Part shown: positions 9,417 through 19,602 of the stretch, in pieces
Layout of the letters: every line of letters starts with the position of its first letter
Numbering within the stretch: the stretch's first letter is position 1
Assembly (NCBI GenBank): GCA_009746045.1
Contig: RPFO01000103.1
Span: 352,070 to 409,569 of the forward strand
DNA length: 57,500 bases
Source of the DNA: Mesostigma viride
Lineage: Eukaryota > Streptophyta > Mesostigmatophyceae > Mesostigmatales > Mesostigmataceae
Direction: 5' to 3'
Position numbers and translations under genes: made by a program
Notes under the pieces: generated by a model
Seen by the model: the letters and a program-made list of their open reading frames with translations, nothing else
What the model was told of the DNA's origin: nothing
Databases searched by the model: none

Positions 9417-9717
9417 TTACGGCCCTGCACACAGCATATTGACGAGCATGTTCGACAAGGTCGCCGACCCTAGGTTGCGGCAGTGCCACGGCATGTTGAC
9501 GCGCTCCAGCAAATAGTCGTGTCGGCAGCCCCAGTGGATTCCGTCGATACAGTAGTCGGGCGTGAGCGCCTCAGTGAGTGCCTCAAAGTCCAGAACATCC
9601 ACACGGCCTGGGGGCGAAAAAAGGGGGCCAACAAAGTGGGGCACAGACGTAAAGGTGTGCGGTTCAAGGGTGCACTCATAAAAGGTGAGCACCTCAAAGC
9701 CCGCACGCCCATGCAGC
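9417..9717 (-). CDS. NXPE/PC-esterase-like gene, exon 6 (DxxH block)
   Basis: A strong polypyrimidine tract and CAG (9720-9718) precede FEVLTFYECTLEPHTF, VLDFEALTEAL and DYCIDGIHWGC, ending NMLVNMLCAGP. 'DGIH' supplies the Asp-His pair expected at the end of SGNH hydrolases. The open frame runs on upstream through the whole 34-bp minisatellite, but that part is best read as intron. Confidence 0.7.
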
Positions 9718-12700
9718 CTGGAAAAGAAAGGAGGGGCAAAAAGGGGGTCCGGGATTCCCAGCATCAATGAGCAAGCAGGCCGTGCCAGGCACCAGCATCG
9801 GTGAGCAAGCAGGCCGTGCCAGGCACCGGCATCGGGGAGCAAGCAGGCCGTGCCAGGCACCAGCATTGGTGAGCAAGCAGGCCGTGCCAGGCACCAGCAT
9901 CGGGGAGCAAGCAGGCCGTGCCAGGCACCAGCATCGGTGAGCAAGCAGGCCTTGCCAGGCACCAGCATCGGGGAGCAAGCAGGCCGTGCCAGGCACCAGC
10001 ATCGGTGAGCAAGCAGGCCGTGCCAGGCACCAGCATCGGTGAGCAAGCAGGCCGTGCCAGGCACCAGCATCGGTGAGCAAGCAGGCCGTGCCAGGCACCA
10101 GCATCGGGGAGCAAGCAGGCCGTGCCAGGCACCAGCATCGGTGAGCAAGCAGGCCGTGCCAGGCACCAGCATCGGGGAGCAAGCAGGCCGTGCCAGGCAC
10201 CAGCATCGGTGAGCAAGCAGGCCGTGCCAGGCACCAGCATCGGGGAGCAAGCAGGCCGTGCCAGGCACCAGCATCGGTGAGCAAGCAGGCCGTGCCAGGC
10301 GCCAGCATCGGTGAGCAAGCAGGCCGTGCCAGGCACCAGCATCGGTGAGCAAGCAGGCCGTGCCAGGCACCAGCATCGGTGAGCAAGCAGGCCGTGCCAG
10401 GCACCAGCATCGGTGAGCAAGCAGGCCGTGCCAGGCACCAGCATCGGTGAGCAAGCAGGCCGTGCCAGGCACCAGCATCGGTGAGCAAGCAGGCCGTGCC
10501 AGGCACCAGCATCGGTGAGCAAGCAGGCCGTGCCAGGCACCAGCATCGGTGAGCAAGCAGGCCGTGCCAGGCACCAGCATCGGTGAGCAAGCAGGCCGTG
10601 CCAGGCACCAGCATCGGGGAGCAAGCAGGCCGTGCCAGGCACCAGCATCGGTGAGCAAGCAGGCCGTGCCAGGCACCAGCATCGGGGAGCAAGCAGGCCG
10701 TGCCAGGCACCAGCATCGGTGAGCAAGCAGGCCGTGCCAGGCGCCAGCATCGGTGAGCAAGCAGGCCGTGCCAGGCACCAGCATCGGTGAGCAAGCAGGC
10801 CGTGCCAGGCACCAGCATCGGTGAGCAAGCAGGCCGTGCCAGGCACCAGCATCGGTGAGCAAGCAGGCCGTGCCAGGCACCAGCATCGGTGAGCAAGCAG
10901 GCCGTGCCAGGCACCAGCATCGGTGAGCAAGCAGGCCGTGCCAGGCACCAGCATTGGGGAGCAAGCAGGCCGTGCCAGGCACCAGCATCGGTGAGCAAGC
11001 AGGCCGTGCCAGGCACCAGCATCGGGGAGCAAGCAGGCCGTGCCAGGCAACGATATTTTACAGCCTGGAGCTGGCTAAAGCTTTGACATTCGTCAAGGGG
11101 GGCTTGTTGCAAGAAACGACTTGATTTTACCTGCTCGATAGTGCATCAACGAACCCGTGGTCCCACCCCACATGACTCGATTGCGGGGAACAATCCAATA
11201 TAGACAACCACTTCATGTCATTACACTATGGTATACTACTGTACACATAGTAGCATATAACTTCTATTGTGAGACACGGTTATTTGTCTGACAAGTTATT
11301 TACTACTATGTGTCTAATATACCACTTCATGTTACTACACTGTGGTATACTACTTGCCGCAAGAGCACACGCCCTGATCAAGCAAGCTGTTTCCGGCCCC
11401 ACCGTCTAGGTCATCTAGTCGCTCTACACGTAAGCCAGCCAAAATTTCAATGCACAAGGCTACACATTTCCATCACCATTCATATTCATCATCCTGAACG
11501 ACTCGAAAACGCGGACAAGATAACGGCAGGCTCGAGCTACCATGGTCCGGATTCTCCCGATTTCTGGCCTGCGCTGGTTGTCTCCTTGATAGTGGTATAT
11601 AACTTGTCAGACAATCAACCGTGTCTCACAAGAGACTCCACCAGTATAGTATATACTCAAGGTCCCACGCCGGTGCCATCCTCAAGGCCCACCGCTCAAC
11701 CCGGCCAAGCCAAACTTAAACATAAAAGCACCTGCCTATGATTAGCGTGCCGGGAAACGCCACCTTTGCCATCTCCGGTCCGGTTCATCCAGCCACGCCC
11801 ATCGACCTCCGCTATTGCCACTTTGAACATCTTGCCACTTTGTACATCTTGCCACTTGTACTCCATCTTAATACCAGCACCATGGATACCTAGTGACGAA
11901 CACCGCCGTCGTCATCTGCTTATTCTGCTAGGCGCCACGCTCAACCCACTCCACACAGATCAGGATGCTTGGGTCCACGAGACCAAGAGCTTTTGTACAA
12001 CTGGTTGCGAACAAGGTTGCGACGAGCCGCAAGCGTGACAAGGGGGATGCCGCCTTCTTCAATGACAGCCTCACCCTTGTCAGGCCCATCCCCGTTCCAA
12101 GTTGCCTAGACGTGCACAATGCTAGTACGTGAAATAAAGCCAGGCTTCGTGGGCGCGACTCACTCACACCGGGAAAAGATACCCTGGGAACGCCGCCTTC
12201 ATCGCCTTGACCGCCCCACCCTTTACAGGCTCATTCACGCACAGTATACATCGGGGTGCCTTCCCTCTGATGTAAGTTATTAACTTATTATACTTTTTTA
12301 TATACATGGGGGACTTTGATTCGGTGCTTTCCCTCTGATGTAAGTAATTATACTTTTTAATATATATTGGGGACTTTGATCGGGTGCTTTCCCTCTGATG
12401 TAAGTTATTATAATTTGTAATACATATCGGGGACTTTCGGACACACTGGCACCGCTCTCCGGTAAAGAGCTTGTTGGCAGTTGGGCTATCGCTTGGGATA
12501 CCCTTGGATCAGAAGACCCCTGTAGTCGCGAAAGTATGTGAGAGGTCCTGCGTTTGCATCCAGTATCGTACCAAAACCTCCACTATTCGGAATAGGCTAG
12601 CAGAGATATTGTGTTCATACAACAGATATCGTGTTTATACTGCACAAACACAAAGGCACACAAATGTACCTGGGAGCGCCGCCTTGAGCATCTCGACCGC

Positions 12701-15700
12701 CCCACCCTTGACAGGCTCATCCACATAGAACATCCTAGTAGGATATGCTAGCAGAGCATGTCGTGATCATACTACACTAAGTACCAAGGCACACAAACAT
12801 ACCTGGGAACGCCGCCTTGAGCATCTCGACCGCCTTGCGGTTGGCCCACTTGACGCGCGGGTACGTGTTGTGGACCAGCGGGAGTGCGCGGCTGATGTCG
12901 CGGCGCTGGCGGTCGTCCCACACCCCGGGGTTCTCCCACGACAGTAGACCGGTGCCCGTTGGGAAGGGCTGCATGCGCTCCTCGCGGACCGACATCCCAG
13001 AGGGCATCTCCGGGTCTTGCAACAGCTGGGAGGGCCGATGCATGGTCACATACGTGCCACATGGATTGTGGATAAGCAGAGGGAATGCAAAAAGGCAGCT
13101 CGGGGTGTTGAAGGAGCCGGCAGGGAAGGGACAATTAAGGTTGCCAATTTATGGTTAGATTGATCAAGGTTCATGTGATACAGACACTGGGTATATATGC
13201 CACACCTCCATTGGTTTTATTCAAGGTTCATGTTATACAGACACTGGGTATATATGCCACACCTTCATTGGTTTTATTCAAGGTTCATGTGATACAGACA
13301 CTGGGTATATATGCCGCAGGTGTATCTCATGTCAGTGTTGGCTTTGGCTATGTTTAATTGGGTGTCTTCACTGAGATGTAAGTATTTATAATTTTTTAAA
13401 TATATATCACACACCTTGGTTTTATTTAAGTCAGGGGGGGGGGGGGGGCGGGCGGGGGGGGGGAGTGTGGGTGGGTGGGTGGGTGGGGGTTGGGAGGGAA
13501 GACAGCAAGCAGCAAGTGCGAAAGCCTAACCTGATTTAACATGGGGAATACCGGAAGGCATCTCTGGGTCTTGCAGGAACTGGGAGGGAAAATAGAAAAT
13601 ACTACCGGCACAGGACAGAAACGGCATGCCTGTGAACCAACGGCACGGTGGGTAGATGAGGACGCGGTGTTTTAACCCCAACGGCACAGGACAGAAACTG
13701 CATGCCTGTGAACCAACGGCACAGGACAGAAACTGCATGCCTGTGAACCAACGGCACAGGACAGAAACTGCATGCCTGTGAACCAACGGCACAGGACAGA
13801 AACTGCATGCCTGTGAACCAACGGCACAGGACAGAAACTGCATGCCTGTGAACCAACGGCACAGGACAGAAACTGCATGCCTGTGAACCAACGGCACAGG
13901 ACAGAAACTGCATGCCTGTGAACCAACGGCACAGGACAGAAACTGCATGCCTGTGAACCAACGGCACAGGACAGAAACTGCATGCCTGTGAACCAACGGC
14001 ACGGTGGGTAGATGAGGATGCAGTGTTTTAACCAGCTACTGTGCTGTCATGGTGGGGGCGCGCTGCCATGGCTACGCAAACGGGCACGACCATGCATTGA
14101 AAGGTTACCACCAATCACCCTGCCCAAGGGGAAAAAATTCTGTTCCTGCACATCCTTAGTCAGCGACGGCGATTGCAAAATCAAGTTTTCGGGCTCGTTA
14201 GAGCTGCTGCCCGCGGCCACGCGCTGGCACTCATATCACATGTTGACGTTTGCTTTGACAAGGGATAAGAAACGGATAAATATTTTGAAAATCTGTTTTA
14301 TTCATTCTGTTTGAAGGTTTAAGCGCATGCTTACCCAGTGTTCCGGCTCACTAAAACTGCCGCCCGTCCCCCCCGTTCCCTTTCACCCACTCTACCTGTA
14401 GGCTCTAGCATACTTGGAACGACATAGTTGGCAAATACACAGCGACATCGTGCACATTGCAACACCGACTTCTATGACACAGCGACACAGTGCAAAGTGC
14501 ATTACTGGCTTACGATCACATTAATTAATTATTAAATAACATACCTCCGTGGGGAGGATATGTAACACATCTCTGAGAAGGGGCATATGGTTTTCAAAAC
14601 ATTTTAGGCGAGAACCTGCTGGTGGTTGGTGTAAACTGCCAGCTACTTGGGGTGCACAATTGAGGTGCACCTGCACCACCCACCATGTATTCCAGCAGCT
14701 GAGCAAAGTTGCGGACATGGGGTGGAAGATGATCATGGCTAGGCAATGGCTTGGGCATGATGGCGTCTCAGCAGAGCGTGGCTCTCTGCACGGGCAAAGC
14801 ATGGCTGACTCATAGCGGATGCAGTAAGGCTGCCCCATGGTCCAGAGCCCACAGATAGGCGTGGAACAGACACATTTATAGGCGCCGGTTTGGGAGAATA
14901 TAAAGGCCTCTCCCGGAGCCTGAGGGTTTTTAGGGGCATTCCCAGGGTTAACCCGCATTCCCTACGATCACATACTGTATGCTTAGTTTGGCTTCACAGA
15001 TTTTGTACCACTGTACATAGTATTTAAACCACCCACTTTTCCCTTTGGACATGCTGAATGGCATTGCAATGGGCCTCTGTTTGGTATTCCACAGCCATGC
15101 AACGATAGTTTGCAGGCAACGTACCCAGCCCTCGGGCTCCACGAAGCTGCCACCCGTCACGACGCGCTCCCTTGTCCAGCTGCCCATCTCGTTGCACACA
15201 CACCAGCAGTGGGGGTCCTCCCCCATCGGGCCGCAGTCCTTGGACTTGCCACCGGGGCAGCGGCACTCGCCGGGCGACCCGGAGACCTTGTACAGGCGGG
15301 CGGGCGCGGTCACCCAGATGATGCGCCCCTCGTGCTGGGCGTCGTCGCGGATGATGGAGATGAGTTCGTTCAGGTTGCTGATGTACCTGGTGGGCGGTAG
15401 GAGGAAGTTAGAGAGGCGAATACGATTTTATGCAAAAACAGAAAGAACGGAACTTTAGAAACAGTTTTGGCAAACACCGACATCTTAGGATGTCATGGAT
15501 AACAGAAAGAAAGCATTTGAGCGTTGTGTGGGTAGAAATCGGCTCGTTCAGGTCGCGGGTGTACACTGCTCAACTCACTCCTCCATGGACCGCCGCATCA
15601 TGTCGTTGTGCGCGCACAGCATGACCAGCACGCTCGGCCGGTGGAGATGCCCCTCGCGCCACTGGGCCGCCAGATCCTTCATGACGGGGTTGATGACGCC

Positions 15701-18700
15701 GAGGCCATGGCGCATGCGGAAGCGGATCTGGTTGTGGAACGGACGCGGGTCGTCCTCCGGGTGATCCTCGTGGGACAGCGGCCAGTAGTAGTTGGCGTAC
15801 GCCTCGGTCGCGCGCAGCTGATGGGGTGTGGTGACGTGGGGCAGAAACATGTTGCGGCGTAATACCATGAGGCGGAAGAATGGCCACAAGGGAAGGTGGT
15901 AACGTGCGGCAGAAAAATGACCAACAAGGAAAGGATGGGGAGTATTTCAGTAGCTGGCTGTTTCTGTGGGCTATTTTCAGCAGTTGGCGTACGTACCCCT
16001 CGGTCGCGCGCAGCTGTGGGTATGCGCAAGGGGGTGGGTGGGTATGTGGGGGTGAGGACTTTTATGTAGGCATGGGGTTGGGGTCACGGTGAGGTAGGGA
16101 TGGGCGACGAGGAGTAGCTGCTCGTGTACGCGTCCGTCACACACGCACGCATATACATAGGCACACATACACACATGCACACACACATAGGCACACGTAC
16201 ACACACATAGGCACACATACACGCACACATACACGCACGCACACATACATACACGGACCACAGGCACACTCATAGACGCTGACACACATTTAAAAGGCCT
16301 TCTACCGTAATGACCCTAATAGCAGTACTGCTAATTACACGAACTGCTATTAAGGGCACCAATGCGTGCATCCACCAAGGCCATGCCTCCCCACCACCCC
16401 ACCAGACCATGATGACAACACGAGGCCATGCCACAGAGAGAGAAAGAGTCCCTGCCCCACCCGACTGCTAAGGGTTACCAATGCTGGTAGAAGGGTTTAG
16501 GTACAATCTGTTTCGGGTTATCGCTGCTGTTTGGGTACTGTGAGCCTTCCCTCATCAACAACCTCACCAATCCAGAAACCAAAGGAAAGAATTGCCCACC
16601 CCCCTCATCATTGACGTTGATGCCTTCTCCCCCCAATCCCTCCTCCCCTTCCTTCCGATTCCCGATAACATCCACCACCCGTGCAAGTGCGTTCCGTTCC
16701 GGAACAACAGCAGCAGCGAGCTCGCATCATGCTGAATGCTAGCAAGCCACCCTAACAATCCATTATAGCAGGTCAAGTCATTGTAGCGGGTGACTATAAC
16801 CACCGACCTGCGTTCCATTCAGGCCTCGCTGCGTCATGTGGTACACCGCACGCAAAGAATATATACATGGAAAATGCCTACATGCACACTAAAGAAAAAG
16901 GCCTACATACACACAAACGGAAAATGCCTACATACCCACCCCACGACATCCCCCCCACCCCCCTCACCTGCGTGCCGTTCAGGTGCCGCTGCGTGATCTG
17001 GTACATCTCCTGCAGGATGCTCTCCCCCACCATCATCACGTGCATGTTGGGCTTGCGCTGCAGGCAACCCCGGATGGCCGTCGTAGTGTACATCCTGTAG
17101 CGGCAGTCGTAGGGGAGCCACTGGAACGGCTCGCCCTCAAAGGGGGGGTACCGCAGGTCGTCCGCCAGCGTCCACCGGCCGCGGTGGTCGCCGCTCGTGC
17201 ACTGGGGCTTGAGCCCGTGGTGGTCACTGTTGATGCCGCCGTGGCTTGCCAGGGAGTGGGCGAAGTCAGCAACTTCGATCTGGGGTGGGGTGGGGGGGAG
17301 AGGCAGGGGGGAAGGAGGGGAAAGGGGGGAGTTGAGGGGGGGGGGGGGAGTGGCGGGATGGCGTTGGATGAAAGATTTTGTAGTTGGCGTACACAAGGGG
17401 AGAGGGGGGCGGCGGGTTGAGGGGAAAAGGGGGGACGGCAGGGACTTTGTAGGCCAGGGGCAGAAGGGGGGCGAGGCGGTGCCGGAGAGGCTGGCGGTAA
17501 GAGGGGAGCTTACAGCAGAACAGTCACTTTTCTCTTCACATCCTTGTTACAGGAAAGAAGAGGGCGGCAATGGGGGAAAGGGCAGGATGTGTGACTTGGG
17601 GAGATACAGACGGGCCATGTAGTAGGGTGCGGGTGCAGGTGCAGGTGGGGGTGGGGTGGGGTGGGGTGGGGTGGGGTGGGGTGGGGTGGGGTGGGGTGGG
17701 GTGGGGTGGGGTGGGGTGGGGTGGGGTGGGGTGGGGTGGGGTGGGGTGGGGTGGGGTGGGGTGGGGTGGGGTGGGGTGGGGTGGGGTGGGGTGGGGTGGG
17801 GTGGGGTGGGGTGGGGTGGGGTGGGGTGGGGTGGGGTGGGGTGGGGTGGGGTGGGGTGGGGTGGGGTGGGGTGTGGGGGGGAATTGTTCATTCCATTTGT
17901 GACTGAAGCACTTACTCCTCCCTCCCCTCCCCCCTCCCTCCCCCTCCCTCCCCTCCCCCCTCCCCTCCCCCTCCCCCTCCCCCTCCCCCTCCCCTCCCCT
18001 CCCCCTCCCCTCCCTCCCCCTCCCCTCCCCCCCCCTCCCCCTCCCCCTCCTCCCTCCCCTCCCCCTCCCCTCCCCCCCCTCCCCTCCCCTCCCCCTCCCC
18101 TCCCCCTCCCCCCTCCCCTCCCCCTCCCCCTCCCCTCCCCCTCCCCCTCCCCTCCCCTCCCCCTCCCCCTCCCCCTCCCCTCCCCCCCTCCCCTCTCCCC
18201 TCCCCCTCCCCTCCCCCTCCCCTCCCCCCCTCCCCCCCCCCTCCCCTCCCCCCCCTCCCCCTCCCCCTCCCCCCCTCCCCTCCCCTCCCCCTCCCCTCCC
18301 CCTCCCCCTCCCCCTCCCCTCCCCCTCCCCCTCCCCCTCCCCCTCCCCTCCCCTCCCCTCCCCCCCCTCCCTCCCCCTCCCCTCCCCTCCCCCTCCCCCT
18401 CCCCTCCCCCCCCCCCTCCCCTCCCCCTCCCCCTCCCCCTCCCCTCTCCCCTCCCCTCCCCCTCCCCTCCCCCTCCCCCTCCCCTCCCCCTCCCCTCCCC
18501 CTCCCCCTCCCCCTCCCCCTCCCCCTCCCCCTCCCCTCCCTCCCCCTCCCCTCCCCCTCCCCCTCCCCCTCCCCCGCCCCTCCCCCTCAGCGTGCCCCGC
18601 CCCTCCCCCTCAGCGTGCCATGCGGGAGCAGTGCCCATCCGTTACAGTCATTCACGCCTTAAGTTGGGTTCGAGGTTTTCGAGAGGCCGACCCAACTTGA

Positions 18701-19566
18701 GGCGTGAACCCAACTTGAGGGGTGAATGGCGATACTAAATTGTACTAATTTGAACTAAAGATACTAAAGTATACATTTCTGAACTACTTTGAACTTAGAA
18801 TGCCGAAATCTTATGCGACCCAACTTGAGGCGTTGAACACAACTCAAGCCAACCCAACTTAAGGCGTGAATGACTGTACTTGACAACTTAAAGCCTCACA
18901 GCAAGGAATGACTGGCACACGGGCACACGATCTAACGACGGATCGCCCACCCACCTCCAGCGTGCCGTGCGGGAGCAGCCGCAAGTTGTACACCGTGGGT
19001 CCCTGGTACCGCGTCTCGGTCCACAGGATGCCCTCACTCCACGACAAGTTCCGTGACGGATCCAGCATACCCTCCCCGTCCACGTGGATCAGCCTCAGCT
19101 CCATCTTGTACTTCCCCCGATGTGCTGGCGGCTGGAAAACGATCTCGTATGCAGACCCGCAGGCCTCGCCCTCGATCACGTTCAAACTTGCGAACCAGGT
19201 GTCTTCGTTCACGCTGGTGAAGCGGGCGCGGTAGGAATCCCCGCACCCGTTCTCCCATTGGTCGGGCGGAGGTGCCTGGCCGGACTCGGGGATGACTTGC
19301 TTGCGGACAAACATGCGGATGACGAGCTCGCCAATGCAGTTGACGTCGCCGGGCGGGCAGGGGGGGCCGTAGGGCGCGACCGGCTCGAAGCAGAGGCGCC
19401 GCTTCCAGAGACGGGAGGTCACGTCCTCGCACGCAAAGTCGCTGTGGAGGGACCACATCCCGTGGGTGTGGGACTGCCGGGGAGGATGGTCTTCATGCTG
19501 AAGGTGCAGGGTGAAGCCCGTGACGCATGTCGCGAGGACGAGGAGTACGCACAGTGGCCGAAGCAT
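9417..19566 (-). CDS. Six-exon gene: secreted NXPE/PC-esterase-like SGNH protein
   Basis: Exons on the minus strand: 19566-18955, 17279-16968, 15817-15579, 15386-15125, 13025-12803, 9717-9417, about 650 aa. The start (MLRPLCVLLVLATCVTG) is a good signal peptide, so the product is secreted or Golgi-resident. An Ig/NXPE-like domain (CGDSYRARFTS … LRLIHVDGEG) is followed by WLPYDCRYRMY and CLQRKPNMHVMMVGESILQEM, the block-I region of PC-esterases, then DYCIDGIHWGC near the end, the DxxH block. NXPE/PC-esterase relatives add or remove acyl groups on glycans; substrate unknown. Block I has GES where GDS is usual, with the Ser kept. Splice phases agree from exons 1 to 5. Joining exon 5 to exon 6 with the best donor and acceptor leaves a one-base phase error, so a microexon, another donor or a lesion remains possible. 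Confidence 0.7.
9764..11048. repeat. 34-bp minisatellite, about 38 copies
   Basis: The unit is 34 bp, GCAAGCAGGCCGTGCCAG followed by GCACCAGCATCGGTGA, with GGTGA/GGGGA and ACC/GCC variants. It lies in intron 5 of the NXPE-like gene. Since 34 is not a multiple of 3, the translation repeats only every 102 bp, and all three minus frames are open across 1.3 kb. Confidence 0.95.
11267..11631. mobile_element. inverted-repeat (MITE-like) element
   Basis: Arms 11267-11305 and 11596-11631 are imperfect inverted repeats, each containing TTGTGAGACACGGTT and TGTCTGACAAGTTAT or their complements. The interior holds the 225-bp dispersed repeat, so it may be a foldback element carrying an insertion. A 32-bp phrase (ACTTCATGT…GGTATACTACT) is also directly repeated at 11212 and 11328. 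Confidence 0.5.
11366..11590 (+). repeat. 225-bp dispersed repeat, copy 1
   Basis: This is about 90 percent similar by eye to 44829-45055. It starts CACACGCC and ends GGCCTGCGCTGGTTGTCT. The last 29-38 bp also occur alone at 1001, 23623 and 38490 as micro-insertions, making this the likely longer form of that element. Confidence 0.7.
12178..12722. repeat. echoes of NXPE exon 5 3' edge in intron 5
   Basis: Two diverged copies of the exon-5 donor neighbourhood (GGAACGCCGCCTTGAGCATC in plus sense) lie at about 12648-12722 and 12178-12232. The first retains a GT donor after CCCAG. Between them, 12252-12437 holds three tandem ~60-bp units (GGTGCTTTCCCTCTGATGTA plus an AT-rich tail). Confidence 0.65.
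12803..13025 (-). CDS. NXPE/PC-esterase-like gene, exon 5
   Basis: 223 bp from acceptor CCCAG to donor GTATGT. It reads LLQDPEMPSGMSVREERM … WENPGVWDDRQRRD … LVHNTYPRVKWANRKAVEM. It ends in phase 1. Two extra copies of its 3' edge lie downstream in intron 5. Confidence 0.65.
13151..13330. repeat. three tandem copies of a ~57-bp unit
   Basis: The unit is TTCAAGGTTCATGTGATACA followed by GACACTGGGTATATATGCC. It lies within intron 4 of the NXPE-like gene, next to exon 5. Confidence 0.85.
13434..13495 (+). repeat. G-rich tract
   Basis: Runs of up to 14 G are followed by GGGT repeats. It has quadruplex-forming potential on the template strand side of the NXPE-like gene's intron 4. Confidence 0.85.
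13640..14036. repeat. 35-bp minisatellite with terminal direct repeats
   Basis: About nine copies of a 35-bp unit (AACGGCACAGGACAGAAACT plus GCATGCCTGTGAACC) are flanked on both sides by the same ~38-bp variant (AACGGCACGGTGGGTAGATG …GTTTTAACC). An echo of exon 5's acceptor edge sits immediately to the left (13545-13589). Confidence 0.9.
14511..14973 (-). mobile_element. SINE-like element family 2 (441 bp) with 11-bp target duplication
   Basis: The body 14522-14962 is bracketed by TACGATCACAT (14511-14521, 14963-14973). Read on the minus strand, it ends with the LINE-A type hairpin (CCTCCCCACGGAGG) and a TTAA-rich tail, so LINE-A is the probable partner. Its 5' ~130 bp recurs at 2317-2450. 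It lies in intron 4 of the NXPE-like gene, sense to transcription. No coding function seen. Confidence 0.75.
15125..15386 (-). CDS. NXPE/PC-esterase-like gene, exon 4
   Basis: 262 bp. It reads YISNLNELISIIRDDAQ, then IIWVTAPARLYKV, then a Cys-rich loop (CRCPGG … CGPMG … CWCVCNE), ending …VEPEGW before donor GTACGT. 'IIWVTAPAR' fits the beta strand before block III in PC-esterases. Confidence 0.7.
15579..15817 (-). CDS. NXPE/PC-esterase-like gene, exon 3
   Basis: 239 bp from acceptor ATCAG to donor GTGAGT. It reads LRATEAYANYYWPL … NQIRFRMRHGLGVINPV … SVLVMLCAHNDMMRRS. The strand followed by HND is a plausible position for the third SGNH block. It ends in phase 2 (GA), completed by G of exon 4 to give Glu. 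Confidence 0.7.
16128..16290. repeat. CA/TG-rich microsatellite
   Basis: Interrupted ACAC, CGCA and CATA tracts in intron 2 of the NXPE-like gene. Confidence 0.9.
16968..17279 (-). CDS. NXPE/PC-esterase-like gene, exon 2 (catalytic Ser block)
   Basis: 104 codons, phase 0 at both ends. It is bounded by acceptor CAG (17282-17280) and donor GTGAGG (16967-16962). Key motifs are CTSGDHRGRW, WLPYDCRYRMY and VMMVGESILQEMYQ. The last is the serine-bearing block I, with Ser at about residue 291 of the protein. Confidence 0.75.
17644..17872 (+). repeat. GGGGT pentamer array, about 46 copies
   Basis: A pure GGGGT tract with strong quadruplex potential on the plus strand, inside intron 1 of the NXPE-like gene. 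It is followed directly by a long polypyrimidine tract. Confidence 0.95.
17915..18600 (+). repeat. CCCCTCC polypyrimidine tract, ~690 bp
   Basis: Almost uninterrupted C/T of CCCTCCCC type. It is a triplex/i-motif candidate. Two echoes of the exon 1 donor edge (CAGCGTGCC) close it at 18589-18631. Confidence 0.95.
18955..19566 (-). CDS. NXPE/PC-esterase-like gene, exon 1
   Basis: 204 codons, ending phase 0 before a GTGGGT donor at 18954-18949. It contains the signal peptide, a Cys-rich segment (CEDVTSRLWKRRLCFEPV … CPPGDVNCIG) and the NXPE-like beta domain. An upstream in-frame ATG at 19602 would add 12 residues. I chose 19566 because the hydrophobic signal core follows at once. Confidence 0.75.
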
Positions 19567-19602
19567 TTGTGCCGGGCCTTGCGTCTTACAGCAAGTTAGC
19601 AC

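Larger units (their letters stand above)
15543..16848. repeat. echoes of exon edges in NXPE introns 2 and 3
   Basis: 15543-15564 copies the start of exon 4 (real edge 15365-15386). 15982-16016 copies the start of exon 3 including CAG (real edge 15789-15820), and 15896-15930 copies intron sequence next to it. 16801-16848 copies the end of exon 2 (real edge 16965-17010). Each is 70-85 percent identical by eye. Confidence 0.65.

Noticed and set aside
9417-11112. Three long minus-strand ORFs (up to 523 codons) across 9.4-11.1 kb
   Set aside because: They translate the 34-bp minisatellite. Only the last ~100 codons (exon 6) show non-repetitive, family-like sequence.
16034-16285. Cys/Val-rich minus ORFs near 16.1 kb
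   Set aside because: Translation of a CA/TG microsatellite in intron 2 of the NXPE-like gene.
17547-18738. Gly- and Pro-rich ORFs of ~360 codons on both strands
   Set aside because: They are translations of GGGGT and CCCCTCC tracts in an intron.
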